Positions 46,820 through 56,151 are shown, counted from the first letter of the stretch. The stretch is DNA of 64,000 bases from Cupriavidus neocaledonicus (GCF_000372525.1 NZ_AQUR01000104.1:239200-303199); one strand, 5' to 3'. Numbers and translations: made by a program. Notes: generated by a model not told the origin, from the sequence alone.

Positions 46820-49170
46820 GCCTGCTTCTCCTGCGCCGCGGCGCGTTCGAGATTGGTTTCCAGCTGCCGCTTGCCCGCCAGGTATTGCTTGGGCCAGGCG
46901 ATGTCGCGATAGCCGATGCGCGCGGCCTCCTGCAGCGTCCAGGCCGGGTTGGCCAGGTGTGGCCGCGCGATCGCGCACAGGTCGGCGCGGCCGGCGGCGA
47001 TGATCGAGTCGACATGGTCCGCCTCGAAGATCGCACCGACCGCGATGGTGGCGATGCCGGCCTCGTTGCGGATGCGGTCGGCGAACGGGGTCTGGTACAT
47101 GCGGCCGTAGACCGGCGCCTGGTCCGGGCTGACCTGGCCCGACGAGCAGTCGATCATGTCGGCGCCCGCGGCCTTGAAGGCGCGCGCAATCTCGACCGCG
47201 TCATCGGGCGTGATGCCGCCCTCGACCCAGTCATGCGCGGAGATGCGCACCGACATCGGCTTGTCCTGCGGCCATACCGCGCGCACCGCGGCAAACACCT
47301 CGAGCGGAAAGCGCAAGCGCGCCGCCAGCGCACCGCCGTATTCGTCGTCGCGCGTATTGGTCAGCGGCGAGATAAAGCTGGACAGCAGGTAGCCGTGCGC
47401 GCAATGCAGCTCGAGCCAGTCGAAGCCGGCCTCGGCCGCCCGCCGCGCGCTGGCGACGAAGTCATCGCGCACGCGCTCCATGTCGGCGCGCGTCATCTCG
47501 CGCGGGGTCTGCGATTCCCCCGGCAGGTAAGGCAGCGGCGAGGCCGAGATCACCGGCCAGTTGCCCTGCGGCAGCGGATGGTCCATCGCCTCCCAGCCGA
47601 GCTGGGTCGAGCCCTTGCGACCCGCGTGGCCGATCTGCATGGCGATGCGCGCATCGCTGTTGGCGTGCACGAAATCGACGATGCGCTTCCAGGCATCGCG
47701 CTGCGCATCGTTCCACAGGCCTGGACATCCGGGCGTGATGCGCGCATCGGGCGAGACGCAGGTCATTTCCGCCACCACCATGCCGGCGCCGCCGAGCGCG
47801 CGCGAGCCCAGGTGGACCAGGTGGAAGTCGCCCGGCACGCCATCGGTGCAGGAATACATCGCCATCGGCGACACCACAACGCGGTTCTTCAGCGTGACGC
47901 CGCGCAGCCGGAACGGCGTGAACATCGGCGGCAGCGGCTGGTGGGCCTGCAGCTTCAGGCTGTCGGCCGGCACCCCGGCCTGCTGCGCCAGCCAGTGCTC
48001 GAACTGCGCGACATAGCCGGCATCGCGCACGCGCAGGTTCTCGTGCGAGATCCGTTGCGAGCGTGTCAGCAGCGAATAGGCGAACTGCTCCGGCGGCAGG
48101 CTGCCGGCATAGCGCTCGACGTTCTCGAACCACTCGGTCGAGTTGCGTGCCGCGTTCTGGATCTTCAGCACTTCCACGCCGCGCGTGGCCTCATAGCGCG
48201 CCAGCGCATCGGGCAGGCCGTCGTGGCCGCTGCCGCGGATCTCTTCGGCCAGGTCGATGGCATCCTCGAGCGCCAGCTTGGTACCCGAGCCGATCGAGAA
48301 ATGCGCGGTGTGCGCGGCGTCGCCCATCAGCACCACCGGCACGCGGCGGCCGTCGGGCAAGGTGTTCCAGTGCACCCATTGCCGGCAGATCACGCGCGGG
48401 AAGCTGATCCAGATCGCCGAGCCGCGCAGGTGCGCCGCATTGCTGATCAGCTTGTTGCCGTCGAGGTAGCGCGCGAACAGCTTCTCGCAGTACGCCACGC
48501 CCTCTTCCTGGCTCATCTGTTCGATGCCGGCGGCGCGCCAGACCGCTTCCGGGGTCTCGACGATAAAGGTCGAGGTGTTGTCGTCGAAGCGGTAGGCATG
48601 CGCCTGGAACCAGCCGTGCTCGGTCTTCTCAAAGGCAAAGGTGAAGGCATCGAACAGCTTGTGCGTGCCGAGCCAGACAAAACGGCACTGGCGCGTATCG
48701 ATATCCGGCCGGAAGGTGTCGGCATAGCGCGTGCGGATGCGGCTGTTCAGGCCGTCCGCGGCGATCACCAGGTCGGCCTGGTATTGCATCGCCAGCGCCT
48801 GGTCGTCGGACACATCGGTCTCGAACACCAGCTTCACCCCGAGCGCTTCGCAACGCGCCTGCAGGATGTTGAGCAGGCGCTTGCGGCCGATGCCGATAAA
48901 GCCATGCCCGCCCGAGCGGATGGTGCGCCCGCCGATATGGATGTCGATGTCGTCCCAGTGGTTGAAGGCGGCGTTGATTTCGGCGGCGCTGGCCGGGTCG
49001 GCCTGCTTCAGGTTGTCCATGGTGGCGTCGGAAAAGACCACGCCCCAGCCGAAGGTGTCGTAGGGCCGGTTGCGCTCGACCACGATGACCTCGTTGGCCG
49101 GCTCCTGCAGTTTCATCAGCAGGCCGAAGTACAGGCCGGCGGGGCCTCCGCCAATACAAAGCACGCGCAT
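46816..49170 (-). CDS. abmA: Bifunctional 2-aminobenzoyl-CoA monooxygenase/reductase
   Basis: Flavoenzyme of 784 residues built from two fused parts. Residues 1 to about 410 form a class-A FAD monooxygenase: GGGPAGLYFG (7-16), DLVIAADGLNSRIRTR, and GDAAHTAHFSIGSG (about 283-296). Residues from about 417 form an old-yellow-enzyme NAD(P)H:flavin oxidoreductase (MFTPFRLRGVTLKNRVVVSPM, HAGRKGSTQ, ELHCAHGYLLSSFISP). This fusion is the hallmark of 2-aminobenzoyl-CoA monooxygenase/reductase, which hydroxylates and reduces the aromatic ring. The ATG at 49170 has AGGAGG six bases upstream. It is the first gene of the operon. Confidence 0.93.
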   Translation of the reverse strand: MRVLCIGGGPAGLYFGLLMKLQEPANEVIVVERNRPYDTFGWGVVFSDATMDNLKQADPASAAEINAAFNHWDDIDIHIGGRTIRSGGHGFIGIGRKRLLNILQARCEALGVKLVFETDVSDDQALAMQYQADLVIAADGLNSRIRTRYADTFRPDIDTRQCRFVWLGTHKLFDAFTFAFEKTEHGWFQAHAYRFDDNTSTFIVETPEAVWRAAGIEQMSQEEGVAYCEKLFARYLDGNKLISNAAHLRGSAIWISFPRVICRQWVHWNTLPDGRRVPVVLMGDAAHTAHFSIGSGTKLALEDAIDLAEEIRGSGHDGLPDALARYEATRGVEVLKIQNAARNSTEWFENVERYAGSLPPEQFAYSLLTRSQRISHENLRVRDAGYVAQFEHWLAQQAGVPADSLKLQAHQPLPPMFTPFRLRGVTLKNRVVVSPMAMYSCTDGVPGDFHLVHLGSRALGGAGMVVAEMTCVSPDARITPGCPGLWNDAQRDAWKRIVDFVHANSDARIAMQIGHAGRKGSTQLGWEAMDHPLPQGNWPVISASPLPYLPGESQTPREMTRADMERVRDDFVASARRAAEAGFDWLELHCAHGYLLSSFISPLTNTRDDEYGGALAARLRFPLEVFAAVRAVWPQDKPMSVRISAHDWVEGGITPDDAVEIARAFKAAGADMIDCSSGQVSPDQAPVYGRMYQTPFADRIRNEAGIATIAVGAIFEADHVDSIIAAGRADLCAIARPHLANPAWTLQEAARIGYRDIAWPKQYLAGKRQLETNLERAAAQEKQA

Positions 49171-49251
49171 CTGTTGCCTCCTGCCGGCTGCGCCGGGCGC
49201 GGCGCGCATCGCGCACGGTCCCGGCTCACACCGCCATCTAGATCAAGATTA

Positions 49252-49273
49252 AATATTTTATGCTTCAAATATT
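49252..49273. promoter_or_regulatory. AT-rich palindrome upstream of the 2-aminobenzoate operon
   Basis: AATATTT-N8-AAATATT in a strikingly AT-rich patch 82-103 bp before the first gene. It could be an operator for a MarR-, TetR- or LysR-type regulator or part of the promoter. No regulator gene is adjacent. Confidence 0.45.
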
Positions 49274-49365
49274 AGACTGCATCACGACCGATGGCAAGGC
49301 GGGGCGATGCGGTGTGCCGCGCGCGACACCCGCATCGCCCTCTCCCCTGGCCCTTCAACGCGCCC

Positions 49366-51258
49366 CTAGCCCCTCAACGCGGCCTGCAGCTGTTCCAGCG
49401 CGCCAGGGTCTTCGATGGTGGTCAGGTCGCCCGGGTCCCGCCCCTCGGCCACGGCCTGCATGGCGCGCCGCAGCAGCTTGCCGGAACGCGTCTTCGGCAG
49501 CGCATTGACGAACAACACGCGCGCCGGACGGGCCACCGCGCCCAGTTGCTGCTCGACCGTCTTCATCAGCTCGCCTTCCAGCGCCAGCCGCGCCTGCGGC
49601 GTGGCCGTGCGCGCCGGATCGCGCGCGATGCAGAACGCCATCGCCACCTGCCCCTTGAGCGCGTCCTGCACGCCCACCACGGCCACCTCGGCCACGGCGG
49701 CACTGGACGACAGGCTTTCCTCGATCTCGCGCGTGCCCAGCCGGTGGCCGGCGACGTTGATCACGTCGTCGGTGCGCCCCAGGATAAAGACATAGCCGTC
49801 GGCATCGCGCACGCCCCAGTCGAAGGTGGAATAGCACTGCCGGTTCGGCACCGCCTGCCAGTAGGTGCGCACGAAGCGGTCATCGTCGCCCCACACCGTG
49901 CTCATGCATCCCGGCGGCAGCGGACCATCGATGGCGACCACGCCCTTCTGCCCGGGCGGGCATTCCGCGCCGGTGTTCTCGTCGACGATCTTCAGGTCAT
50001 AGCCGTAGGCCGGCACGCCGGGCGAGCCCAGCTTGGGCGGCAGCGCCTCGAGGCCGCGCTGGATCGCGATGATGGGCCAGCCGGATTCGGTCTGCCAGTA
50101 GTTGTCGACCACCGGCTTGCCCAGGCCGTCCTGGATCCAGCGCGCGGTGGGCTCGTCGAGCGGCTCGCCGGCCAGGAACAGCAGGCGCAGGCTGGACAGA
50201 TCGTAGCGGGTCAGCCATGCCGGGTCCTGCTTCTTCAGCACGCGGATCGCGGTCGGCGCGCTGAACATCAGGTTGACCCGGTATTGCTCGACCAGGCGCC
50301 ACAGGATGCCGCCATCGGGCCGAACCGGCGTGCCTTCATACATCAGCGTGGCCATGCCGGCCAGCAGCGGGCCATAGACGATATAGCTGTGCCCGACCAC
50401 CCAGCCGATGTCCGACGCGGTGAACATGGTGTCGCCGGCCTTGCCGCAGAAGATGTACTCCATCGACGTGGCCAGCGCCACCGCATAACCGCCGGTATCG
50501 CGCTGCACGCCCTTGGGCTTGCCTGTGGTGCCCGAGGTATAGAGCACATAGGAGGGCTCGCCCGACTCCAGCCACACGCACGGCACCTGCACGCCGGCGA
50601 CACGCTCGCGCCATGCGGCGTAGTCTTCGTCGCGACCCTCGGTGCGTGGCATGTCCGCCAGTTGCCGGTCCACCAGCAATACTTTCTCGGGCTGGTGCGA
50701 GGACAGCCGGATGGCTTCGTCCAGCAGCGGCTTGTACGGCACCACCTTGCCCGCGCGCGAACCGGCGTCGGCGCTGACCACCACGCGCGGCCGGGCATCC
50801 TCGATGCGCGCGGCCAGGCTGACCGAGGCGAAGCCGCCGAACACCACCGAATGGATCGCGCCGATGCGCGCGCACGCCAGCATGGCGAAGGCGGCTTCGG
50901 GGATCATCGGCATGTAGATCAGCACGCGGTCGCCCCGCTGCACGCCCAAGCCTTGCAGGATCGCGGCCATGCGGCTGACCTCGTCGTGCAGTTCGGCGTA
51001 GGTGAAGCTGCGGGCCTGGTCGGTCTCGGTCGAGACCCAGTGCAGCGCCGGCTGGCCGGCGCGGGCCGCGAGGTGGCGGTCGACCGCGTTGTGGCACAGG
51101 TTGGTGCGCCCGCCGACGAACCAGCGCGTGAAGGGTGCGCGGCTGTTGTCGAGCACCTGGCTGAACGGGGTTTCCCAGTCGATGCGTGCCGCCTGTTCGG
51201 CCCAGAACCCCTCGGGGTCGGCCAGCGAACGGGCATGCACGGCATGGCTTGCCGTCAT
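49366..51258 (-). CDS. prpE: Propionyl-CoA synthetase PrpE-like ligase
   Basis: AMP-forming acyl-CoA synthetase of 630 residues; the ATG at 51258 has GGAGGA seven bases upstream. The P-loop is YTSGTTGKPKGVQRDTGGYA, and IGWVVGHSYIVYGPLL and FSAPTAIRVLKKQDP are typical of PrpE rather than Acs. The acetylatable lysine is in ALPKTRSGKLLRRAM. The gene lies just upstream of the 2-aminobenzoate operon on the same strand, but with its own gap of about 195 bp. It may handle propionate or short acids made during ring degradation, or be unrelated. Confidence 0.88.
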   Translation of the reverse strand: MTASHAVHARSLADPEGFWAEQAARIDWETPFSQVLDNSRAPFTRWFVGGRTNLCHNAVDRHLAARAGQPALHWVSTETDQARSFTYAELHDEVSRMAAILQGLGVQRGDRVLIYMPMIPEAAFAMLACARIGAIHSVVFGGFASVSLAARIEDARPRVVVSADAGSRAGKVVPYKPLLDEAIRLSSHQPEKVLLVDRQLADMPRTEGRDEDYAAWRERVAGVQVPCVWLESGEPSYVLYTSGTTGKPKGVQRDTGGYAVALATSMEYIFCGKAGDTMFTASDIGWVVGHSYIVYGPLLAGMATLMYEGTPVRPDGGILWRLVEQYRVNLMFSAPTAIRVLKKQDPAWLTRYDLSSLRLLFLAGEPLDEPTARWIQDGLGKPVVDNYWQTESGWPIIAIQRGLEALPPKLGSPGVPAYGYDLKIVDENTGAECPPGQKGVVAIDGPLPPGCMSTVWGDDDRFVRTYWQAVPNRQCYSTFDWGVRDADGYVFILGRTDDVINVAGHRLGTREIEESLSSSAAVAEVAVVGVQDALKGQVAMAFCIARDPARTATPQARLALEGELMKTVEQQLGAVARPARVLFVNALPKTRSGKLLRRAMQAVAEGRDPGDLTTIEDPGALEQLQAALRG

Positions 51259-51413
51259 GTCTGTCTCCTCCGCGTCTGCGGTCGTTGGTATCTGCCCGTA
51301 GTTTGCCACCGGCCCGGGCGCTCGTGGCCACGGTTTCAGCGCGCTGCCGCACGGGACGGCGCCGGCACATGAAAAAAGGGGCGTGCCGCCGGCATCGCGC
51401 CGATGCGGTCCCG

Positions 51414-53102
51414 TCAGCGCGCCTTGACGCCCTTCGCACTGGCCTTGGTGGTGGTCTTTGCCGACACCTTGGCCACGGCCGGGGTCTTGGCCCCGCGTCG
51501 CGGCGAGGTTTCGACCACCACACGCTGGCGCCCGTCGCTTTTGCCCTTGGCGGAAACCCGCACCACCCTGGCGTCCTTGCCGGCCTTGCCGGCAGGTTCC
51601 TTGCGGCTGGCCTGCTCGCTACGCTCGGCCCGTTCCGCCCGTTCGGCCCGGTCGGCGCGCTCGGCACGCGCTGCGCGCACGGCGCCGGCGCCGCGCACCG
51701 GCACCATCAGCACCAGGCTCTGCCCGGCCACCAGCTTGGTGCCGGAGAGCTTGTTCCATGACTGCACCTGCCCGGTCGAGACGCCATAGCGCCGCGCCAC
51801 CGAGGTCACGGTATCGCGCCGGCCGGCGCGCACCACCACACGGCGGGCATCGGGCAGGTCCGGCTCCATCGCCAGCATGGCGCTGTCGGCGAGGGTGGCG
51901 CTGATGTCCTGGTCATGCCGGCCCGAGCGGGGGATCATCACGGTCGAGCCCGCCTTCAGGCGCATGCCCTTGGGGATGCTGTTGATCTCGCGCAGCGTGT
52001 CGGCATCGACATTCAGCCGCGCCGCCAGCGATTCGACACGCTCGCGGCTGTCCACCGTCACCGCGGCCCAGCTCGACAGCCCGCCGCGATAGGTGTTCAG
52101 GTTGTACTGGAAGCGCTCGGCGTTATCGAACGGCAGCAGGATCTGCGGGTTCGACGCCCCCAGGATCACCGGCCGGTTGAACGACGGGTTCAGTGCCTTG
52201 AACTCCTCCACCGACATATCCGCCAGCTTGGCCGCGAGATTCACGTCGATGTCGCGCGAGGTGGTCACCGTGACGAAGTACGGGTGGTCCGGGATCTCGG
52301 GCAGCTTGACGCCGTACGCGGCCGGGTTGGCGATGATGTTCTTGACCGCCTGCAGCTTGGGCACGTAGTAGCGCGTCTCGTTCGGCATCGGCAGGCTGGC
52401 GTAGTCGGTCGGCAACCCGCGCGCCTGGTTGCGCGCGATCGCCCGCGACACCGCGCCCTCGCCCCAGTTGTACGCGGCCAGCGCCAGGTGCCAGTCGCCG
52501 AACATGTCGTAGAGCCGCGCCAGGTAGTCGAGCGCGGCGTCGGTCGAGGCCAGCACGTCGCGGCGCTCGTCGCGGAACATGTTCTGCTTCAGGTTGTACG
52601 ACTTGCCCGTGCTGGGAATGAACTGCCACATCCCGGCCGCCTTGGCGGTGGACTGCGCCTGCGGGTTGAACGCGCTCTCGACAAAGGGCAGCAGCGCCAG
52701 CTCGGTCGGCATCTTGCGCTGTTCCAGCTCCTCGACGATGTGATAGAGGTAGCGGCTCGAGCGCCCGACCATCCGTTCCATGTACTCCGGCCGCTGCGCA
52801 TACCACTGGGTGCGATCGTCGACCAGCGTGCCCTCCAGGTCCGTCATGGCGAAGCCACGCCGGATGCGGTCCCAGATATCGTTGGACGGGCCGCGCAGCC
52901 AGTCCAGGCCGCCCTGGTCGACGTTGATGGTGGAAGTGGAAGAGAGCGCGGACTTGTCGCTGAGGGTGTTGAGCGGGTCCTGGCGCCTGGCAGTCTGGGC
53001 GGTCGCGGCACCGTCGGCGCCTTCAGGCGGCGTGGGGGTGCTGGCGCACGCTGCAAGCAGCGCGGCGCACGCGACCACCGCCAGTAATCGACCAATTTTC
53101 AT
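51414..53102 (-). CDS. mltD: Membrane-bound lytic murein transglycosylase D
   Basis: Lipoprotein that cleaves glycan strands of peptidoglycan with formation of 1,6-anhydro ends, 562 residues. The signal peptide ends at a lipobox LAAC with Cys19. The transglycosylase domain (about 120-260) contains LPFVESAFNPQAQSTAKAAG, with catalytic Glu142, and GMWQFIPSTG. LysM repeats follow (DINSIPKGMRLKAGSTVMIP-type segments and YGVSTGQVQSWNKLSG). Between the last LysM and the end is a basic low-complexity tail with repeated AER units (RAERADRAERAERAERSEQ). It is divergent from nothing and precedes prpE by about 155 bp. Confidence 0.94.
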   Translation of the reverse strand: MKIGRLLAVVACAALLAACASTPTPPEGADGAATAQTARRQDPLNTLSDKSALSSTSTINVDQGGLDWLRGPSNDIWDRIRRGFAMTDLEGTLVDDRTQWYAQRPEYMERMVGRSSRYLYHIVEELEQRKMPTELALLPFVESAFNPQAQSTAKAAGMWQFIPSTGKSYNLKQNMFRDERRDVLASTDAALDYLARLYDMFGDWHLALAAYNWGEGAVSRAIARNQARGLPTDYASLPMPNETRYYVPKLQAVKNIIANPAAYGVKLPEIPDHPYFVTVTTSRDIDVNLAAKLADMSVEEFKALNPSFNRPVILGASNPQILLPFDNAERFQYNLNTYRGGLSSWAAVTVDSRERVESLAARLNVDADTLREINSIPKGMRLKAGSTVMIPRSGRHDQDISATLADSAMLAMEPDLPDARRVVVRAGRRDTVTSVARRYGVSTGQVQSWNKLSGTKLVAGQSLVLMVPVRGAGAVRAARAERADRAERAERAERSEQASRKEPAGKAGKDARVVRVSAKGKSDGRQRVVVETSPRRGAKTPAVAKVSAKTTTKASAKGVKAR

Positions 53103-53207
53103 TAAGTTCTCAAATCGTGACGCTAAAAGGTTGCGTGATGCTAAAAAAAACCGCGTATCGCGTCAATCAGATTTTCCACATAGCCGGTATCCGAAGGCCG
53201 TCCGGGC

Positions 53208-54008
53208 TCAGCGAAAATTGTCTTTCCAGCCGCGCAGCGCGCCGAACGCTTGCGCATCGCCCCCGGTGTTGCCCCCGTGCGCCGACACCGCCGCGCGTAC
53301 CGCCGGTTCGCGCGAGCGCAGGAAAGGGTTGACCTGGCGCTCATGGGCGATGGTGGTCGGCAGCGTCGGCAGGTCCGCGGCGCGCAGCGCCTCGACGCGC
53401 TGCGCCCACGCCTCGAGCGCGGCGTTGCCGGGCTCCACCGCGCGCGCGAAGCGCACGTTGCTGCGCGTGTATTCGTGCGCGCAATAGACGCGGGTGTCGC
53501 CGGGCAGCGCCGCCAGCTTGTCGAGCGACGCAAGCATCTGCGCCGGGGTGCCTTCGAACAGGCGCCCGCAGCCGCTGGCGAACAGGGTATCGCCACAGAA
53601 CACCGCCGGGCCGGCCTGGCCGAGGTCCGCGACGTAGGCAATGTGCCCGGCGGTATGGCCGGGCACGTCCAGCACGCGCAGCGTCAGCGCCGGCGCCTCG
53701 AGCGTCGCCACGTCGCCCTCGCGCAGCGCCCGGGTGCGCCCGCCGATACGCTCGCCCGCCGGCCCCAGCACGGGAAGCGGTTCGCCCGAGGGTGCGCGCG
53801 GATGCGCCGCCAGCAGCTCGGCCACGCCGCCCTGGTGATCGCCGTGGTGATGGGTGATTACAATAGCGCCCAGAGCCAGACCGCTTTGCGCCAGGAAGCG
53901 CTCCACCGGCGCGGCCTCGCCAGGATCGACCACGGCGGCGCAGTGCCCGTCGTGGATGGCCCAGATATAGTTATCCTGGAACGCCGGGATCGGCTCAACC
54001 TTCAACAT
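53208..54008 (-). CDS. gloB: Hydroxyacylglutathione hydrolase (glyoxalase II)
   Basis: Metallo-beta-lactamase-fold hydrolase that turns S-D-lactoylglutathione into lactate and glutathione, 266 residues. The metal motif is THHHGDH (52-58), with PGHTAGHIAYV, FCGDTLFASGCGRLFEG and CAHEYTRSNVRFA as further family signatures. Start 54008 is preferred to the ATG at 54014 because AGGAG lies seven bases upstream. It is divergent from the methyltransferase gene, whose start lies only 12 bp away. The order gloB-methyltransferase-rnhA-dnaQ matches E. coli. Confidence 0.95.
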   Translation of the reverse strand: MLKVEPIPAFQDNYIWAIHDGHCAAVVDPGEAAPVERFLAQSGLALGAIVITHHHGDHQGGVAELLAAHPRAPSGEPLPVLGPAGERIGGRTRALREGDVATLEAPALTLRVLDVPGHTAGHIAYVADLGQAGPAVFCGDTLFASGCGRLFEGTPAQMLASLDKLAALPGDTRVYCAHEYTRSNVRFARAVEPGNAALEAWAQRVEALRAADLPTLPTTIAHERQVNPFLRSREPAVRAAVSAHGGNTGGDAQAFGALRGWKDNFR

Positions 54009-54020
54009 GCGCATGCTCCT

Positions 54021-54821
54021 ATGTCCAATCGTCCCAATCACCCGATTGTAAGCTGGGAAGACTGGCTGGCCTCGCCGCCCGGCGAGTACATGCTGCGCTG
54101 GGAGGCGCAGCAGTACGACCGGACCGTGGCCGACATCTTCGGCTATCACGCGGTCCAGCTGGGACTGCCCTATGTCGACACCCTGCGCGAGAACCGGATG
54201 CCGTTCTCGGCGCTGGCGCTGGACCCGTCCAGCGGCCCGCACGGGCCCCGGGCCGCACATCCGGATGCGCGCCAGCTGCTGTGCCGTTTCGACGAACTGC
54301 CGTTCGACACCCAGAGCATCGACCTGGTCACCCTGCCCCACATCCTGGAGTTCGCCGAAGACCCGCATGAAGTGCTGCGCGAAGTCTCGCGCGTGCTGAT
54401 GCCCGAAGGCCGCGTGGTGGTCACCTGCTTCAACCCGATGAGCCTGTGGGGCGCGCGCCAGAGCATGAACCGGCTCGGCGCCACGCCGTTCCTGCCGACC
54501 GACGCCCAGCAGATCGGCTTCGTGCGCATCAAGGACTGGCTCAAGCTGCTCGGCTTCGATATCATCCGCGGCCGCTTCGGCTGCTATTGCCCGCCGTACC
54601 GCACCGACCGCTGGCTGCAGCGCGCCGCCTTCATGGAAAAGGCCGGCGATCGCTGGTGGCCGATCTTCGGCGCGGTCTATATGATTTCGGCGATCAAGCG
54701 CGTGCGCAATATCCGGCTGGTCGGCCCCGCCTGGAAGACCAAGCCGGCGCTGGCGCCGGTGTCGGCACCGGTGGCCACGCCCACCGGCACCCATGGCAAG
54801 ACCCCGGGCAAGGAACGCTGA
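54021..54821 (+). CDS. SAM-dependent methyltransferase (YafS-like)
   Basis: 266-residue class I methyltransferase. A short N-terminal part (SWEDWLASPPGEYMLRWEAQQYD) precedes a methyltransferase_11 domain with DELPFDTQSIDLVTLPHILEFAEDPHEVLREVSR and RVVVTCFNPMSLWGAR. The glycine-rich SAM loop near the start is not classical, so binding may be altered. It is followed by rnhA after 75 bp, as in the E. coli gloB-yafS-rnhA-dnaQ region. The substrate is unknown. No Shine-Dalgarno precedes the start, which sits 12 bp from the divergent gloB start. Confidence 0.85.
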   Translation: MSNRPNHPIVSWEDWLASPPGEYMLRWEAQQYDRTVADIFGYHAVQLGLPYVDTLRENRMPFSALALDPSSGPHGPRAAHPDARQLLCRFDELPFDTQSIDLVTLPHILEFAEDPHEVLREVSRVLMPEGRVVVTCFNPMSLWGARQSMNRLGATPFLPTDAQQIGFVRIKDWLKLLGFDIIRGRFGCYCPPYRTDRWLQRAAFMEKAGDRWWPIFGAVYMISAIKRVRNIRLVGPAWKTKPALAPVSAPVATPTGTHGKTPGKER

Positions 54822-54896
54822 CACGGTGCGGCCGCGCGCGCCGCGCCCTGGCCCTCAATGCGCCGCCCGCCCCGCGGGCGGCCACCACGGAATCAC

Positions 54897-55334
54897 ATGC
54901 AAGAAGTCACGATCTACTCCGACGGCGCCTGCAAGGGCAATCCCGGCCGCGGCGGCTGGGGCGCAGTGCTGGTCGCCGGCACCAGCGAAAAAGAGCTGTT
55001 CGGCGGCGAGCCGAACACCACCAACAACCGCATGGAAATGACCGCCGTGATCGAAGCGCTGCGCGCGCTCAAGCGGCCCTGCGTGGTGCGTGTCTATACC
55101 GACTCCCAGTACGTGCAGAAAGGCATCAGCGAATGGCTGCCCGGCTGGAAGGCGCGCGGCTGGAAGACCGCCGACAAGAAGCCGGTCAAGAACGCCGACC
55201 TGTGGCAGGCGCTGGACACCCTGGCGCAGCCGCACCAGATCTCCTGGCACTGGGTGCGCGGCCACAACGGCCACCCCGGCAACGAGCGCGCCGACGCGCT
55301 GGCCAACCGCGGCGTCGAATCGATCGGCCGCTGA
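54897..55334 (+). CDS. rnhA: Ribonuclease HI
   Basis: Degrades the RNA strand of RNA-DNA hybrids, 145 residues. The first catalytic aspartate is in MQEVTIYSDGACKGNPG (Asp9), the second acid in NNRMEMTAVIEAL (Glu47 region), the third in VYTDSQYV (Asp69 region), and the final acid in GNERADALAN. The basic handle WKTADKKPVKN is present. The ATG at 54897 matches the family start. Confidence 0.96.
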   Translation: MQEVTIYSDGACKGNPGRGGWGAVLVAGTSEKELFGGEPNTTNNRMEMTAVIEALRALKRPCVVRVYTDSQYVQKGISEWLPGWKARGWKTADKKPVKNADLWQALDTLAQPHQISWHWVRGHNGHPGNERADALANRGVESIGR

Positions 55335-55392
55335 GCGAATCCCGCAAGCCTCGCCAACAACAAGCGCGGAACGCCCGCCCCGCTCCGCTAGA

Positions 55393-56133
55393 ATGCCCGC
55401 CATGCGACAAATCGTTCTCGATACCGAAACCACCGGCCTCAATGCCGCCACCGGCGACCGCCTGATCGAAATCGGCTGCGTCGAGCTGATGAACCGGCGC
55501 CTGACGGGACGCCACCTGCACTTCTACGTCAACCCCGAGCGCGATATCGACGAAGGCGCGATCGCGGTCCACGGCATCACCGTCGAGTTCCTGGCCGACA
55601 AGCCGCGCTTCGCCGAGGTCGTCCACGATATCCGCGAGTTCGTGCAGGACGCCGAGCTGATCATCCACAACGCGCAGTTCGACCTCGGCTTCCTCGACAT
55701 GGAATTCCAGCTGCTGGGCCTGCCGCCGTTTCGCCAGCATGTCGGCAACGTGATCGATACCTTGCGCGAAGCCCGCCAGATGTTCCCGGGCAAGCGCAAT
55801 TCCCTGGATGCGCTGTGCGAGCGCCTGGGCATCAGCAACGCCCACCGCACGCTGCACGGCGCGCTGCTGGATGCCGAACTGCTGGCCGAGGTCTACCTGG
55901 CGATGACACGCGGCCAGGATTCGCTCGTGATCGACACGCTCGACAGCGCCAGCGGCCAGGGCGGCGTGGTCACCACCGCCGACCTGTCCCGGCTGGCCCT
56001 GCCGGTGCTGCGCGCCACCGACGAGGAACAGCAGGCCCATCTGGCGCTGCTGAAGGGACTGGACAAGGCCAGCGGCGGCAAAACGGTGTGGCAGGAAGAC
56101 CCGGCCGAAGCGCCCGGAACGCTGGCCGCATAA
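55393..56133 (+). CDS. dnaQ: DNA polymerase III epsilon subunit DnaQ
   Basis: 3'-5' proofreading exonuclease of the replicative polymerase, 246 residues. Exo I is LDTETTGL (9-16, with Asp10 and Glu12), Exo II is HNAQFDLGFLD, and Exo III is HGALLDAELL with the general-base His. The C-terminal tail has a hydrophobic polymerase-binding region. All five catalytic residues are intact. An ATG at 55402 (MRQIVLDT) is a close alternative start; neither has a clear Shine-Dalgarno. It is 59 bp after rnhA. Confidence 0.95.
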   Translation: MPAMRQIVLDTETTGLNAATGDRLIEIGCVELMNRRLTGRHLHFYVNPERDIDEGAIAVHGITVEFLADKPRFAEVVHDIREFVQDAELIIHNAQFDLGFLDMEFQLLGLPPFRQHVGNVIDTLREARQMFPGKRNSLDALCERLGISNAHRTLHGALLDAELLAEVYLAMTRGQDSLVIDTLDSASGQGGVVTTADLSRLALPVLRATDEEQQAHLALLKGLDKASGGKTVWQEDPAEAPGTLAA

Positions 56134-56151
56134 GAAAGTTCAAAAAAGGGC

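Noticed and set aside
46798..49275. An 825-codon plus-strand open frame opposite the monooxygenase/reductase
   Set aside because: Antisense shadow; the minus-strand protein has complete FAD and OYE motifs.
51341..51420. A possible terminator after mltD near 51380
   Set aside because: There is a T-run on the minus strand but no stable stem directly before it that I could pair convincingly.
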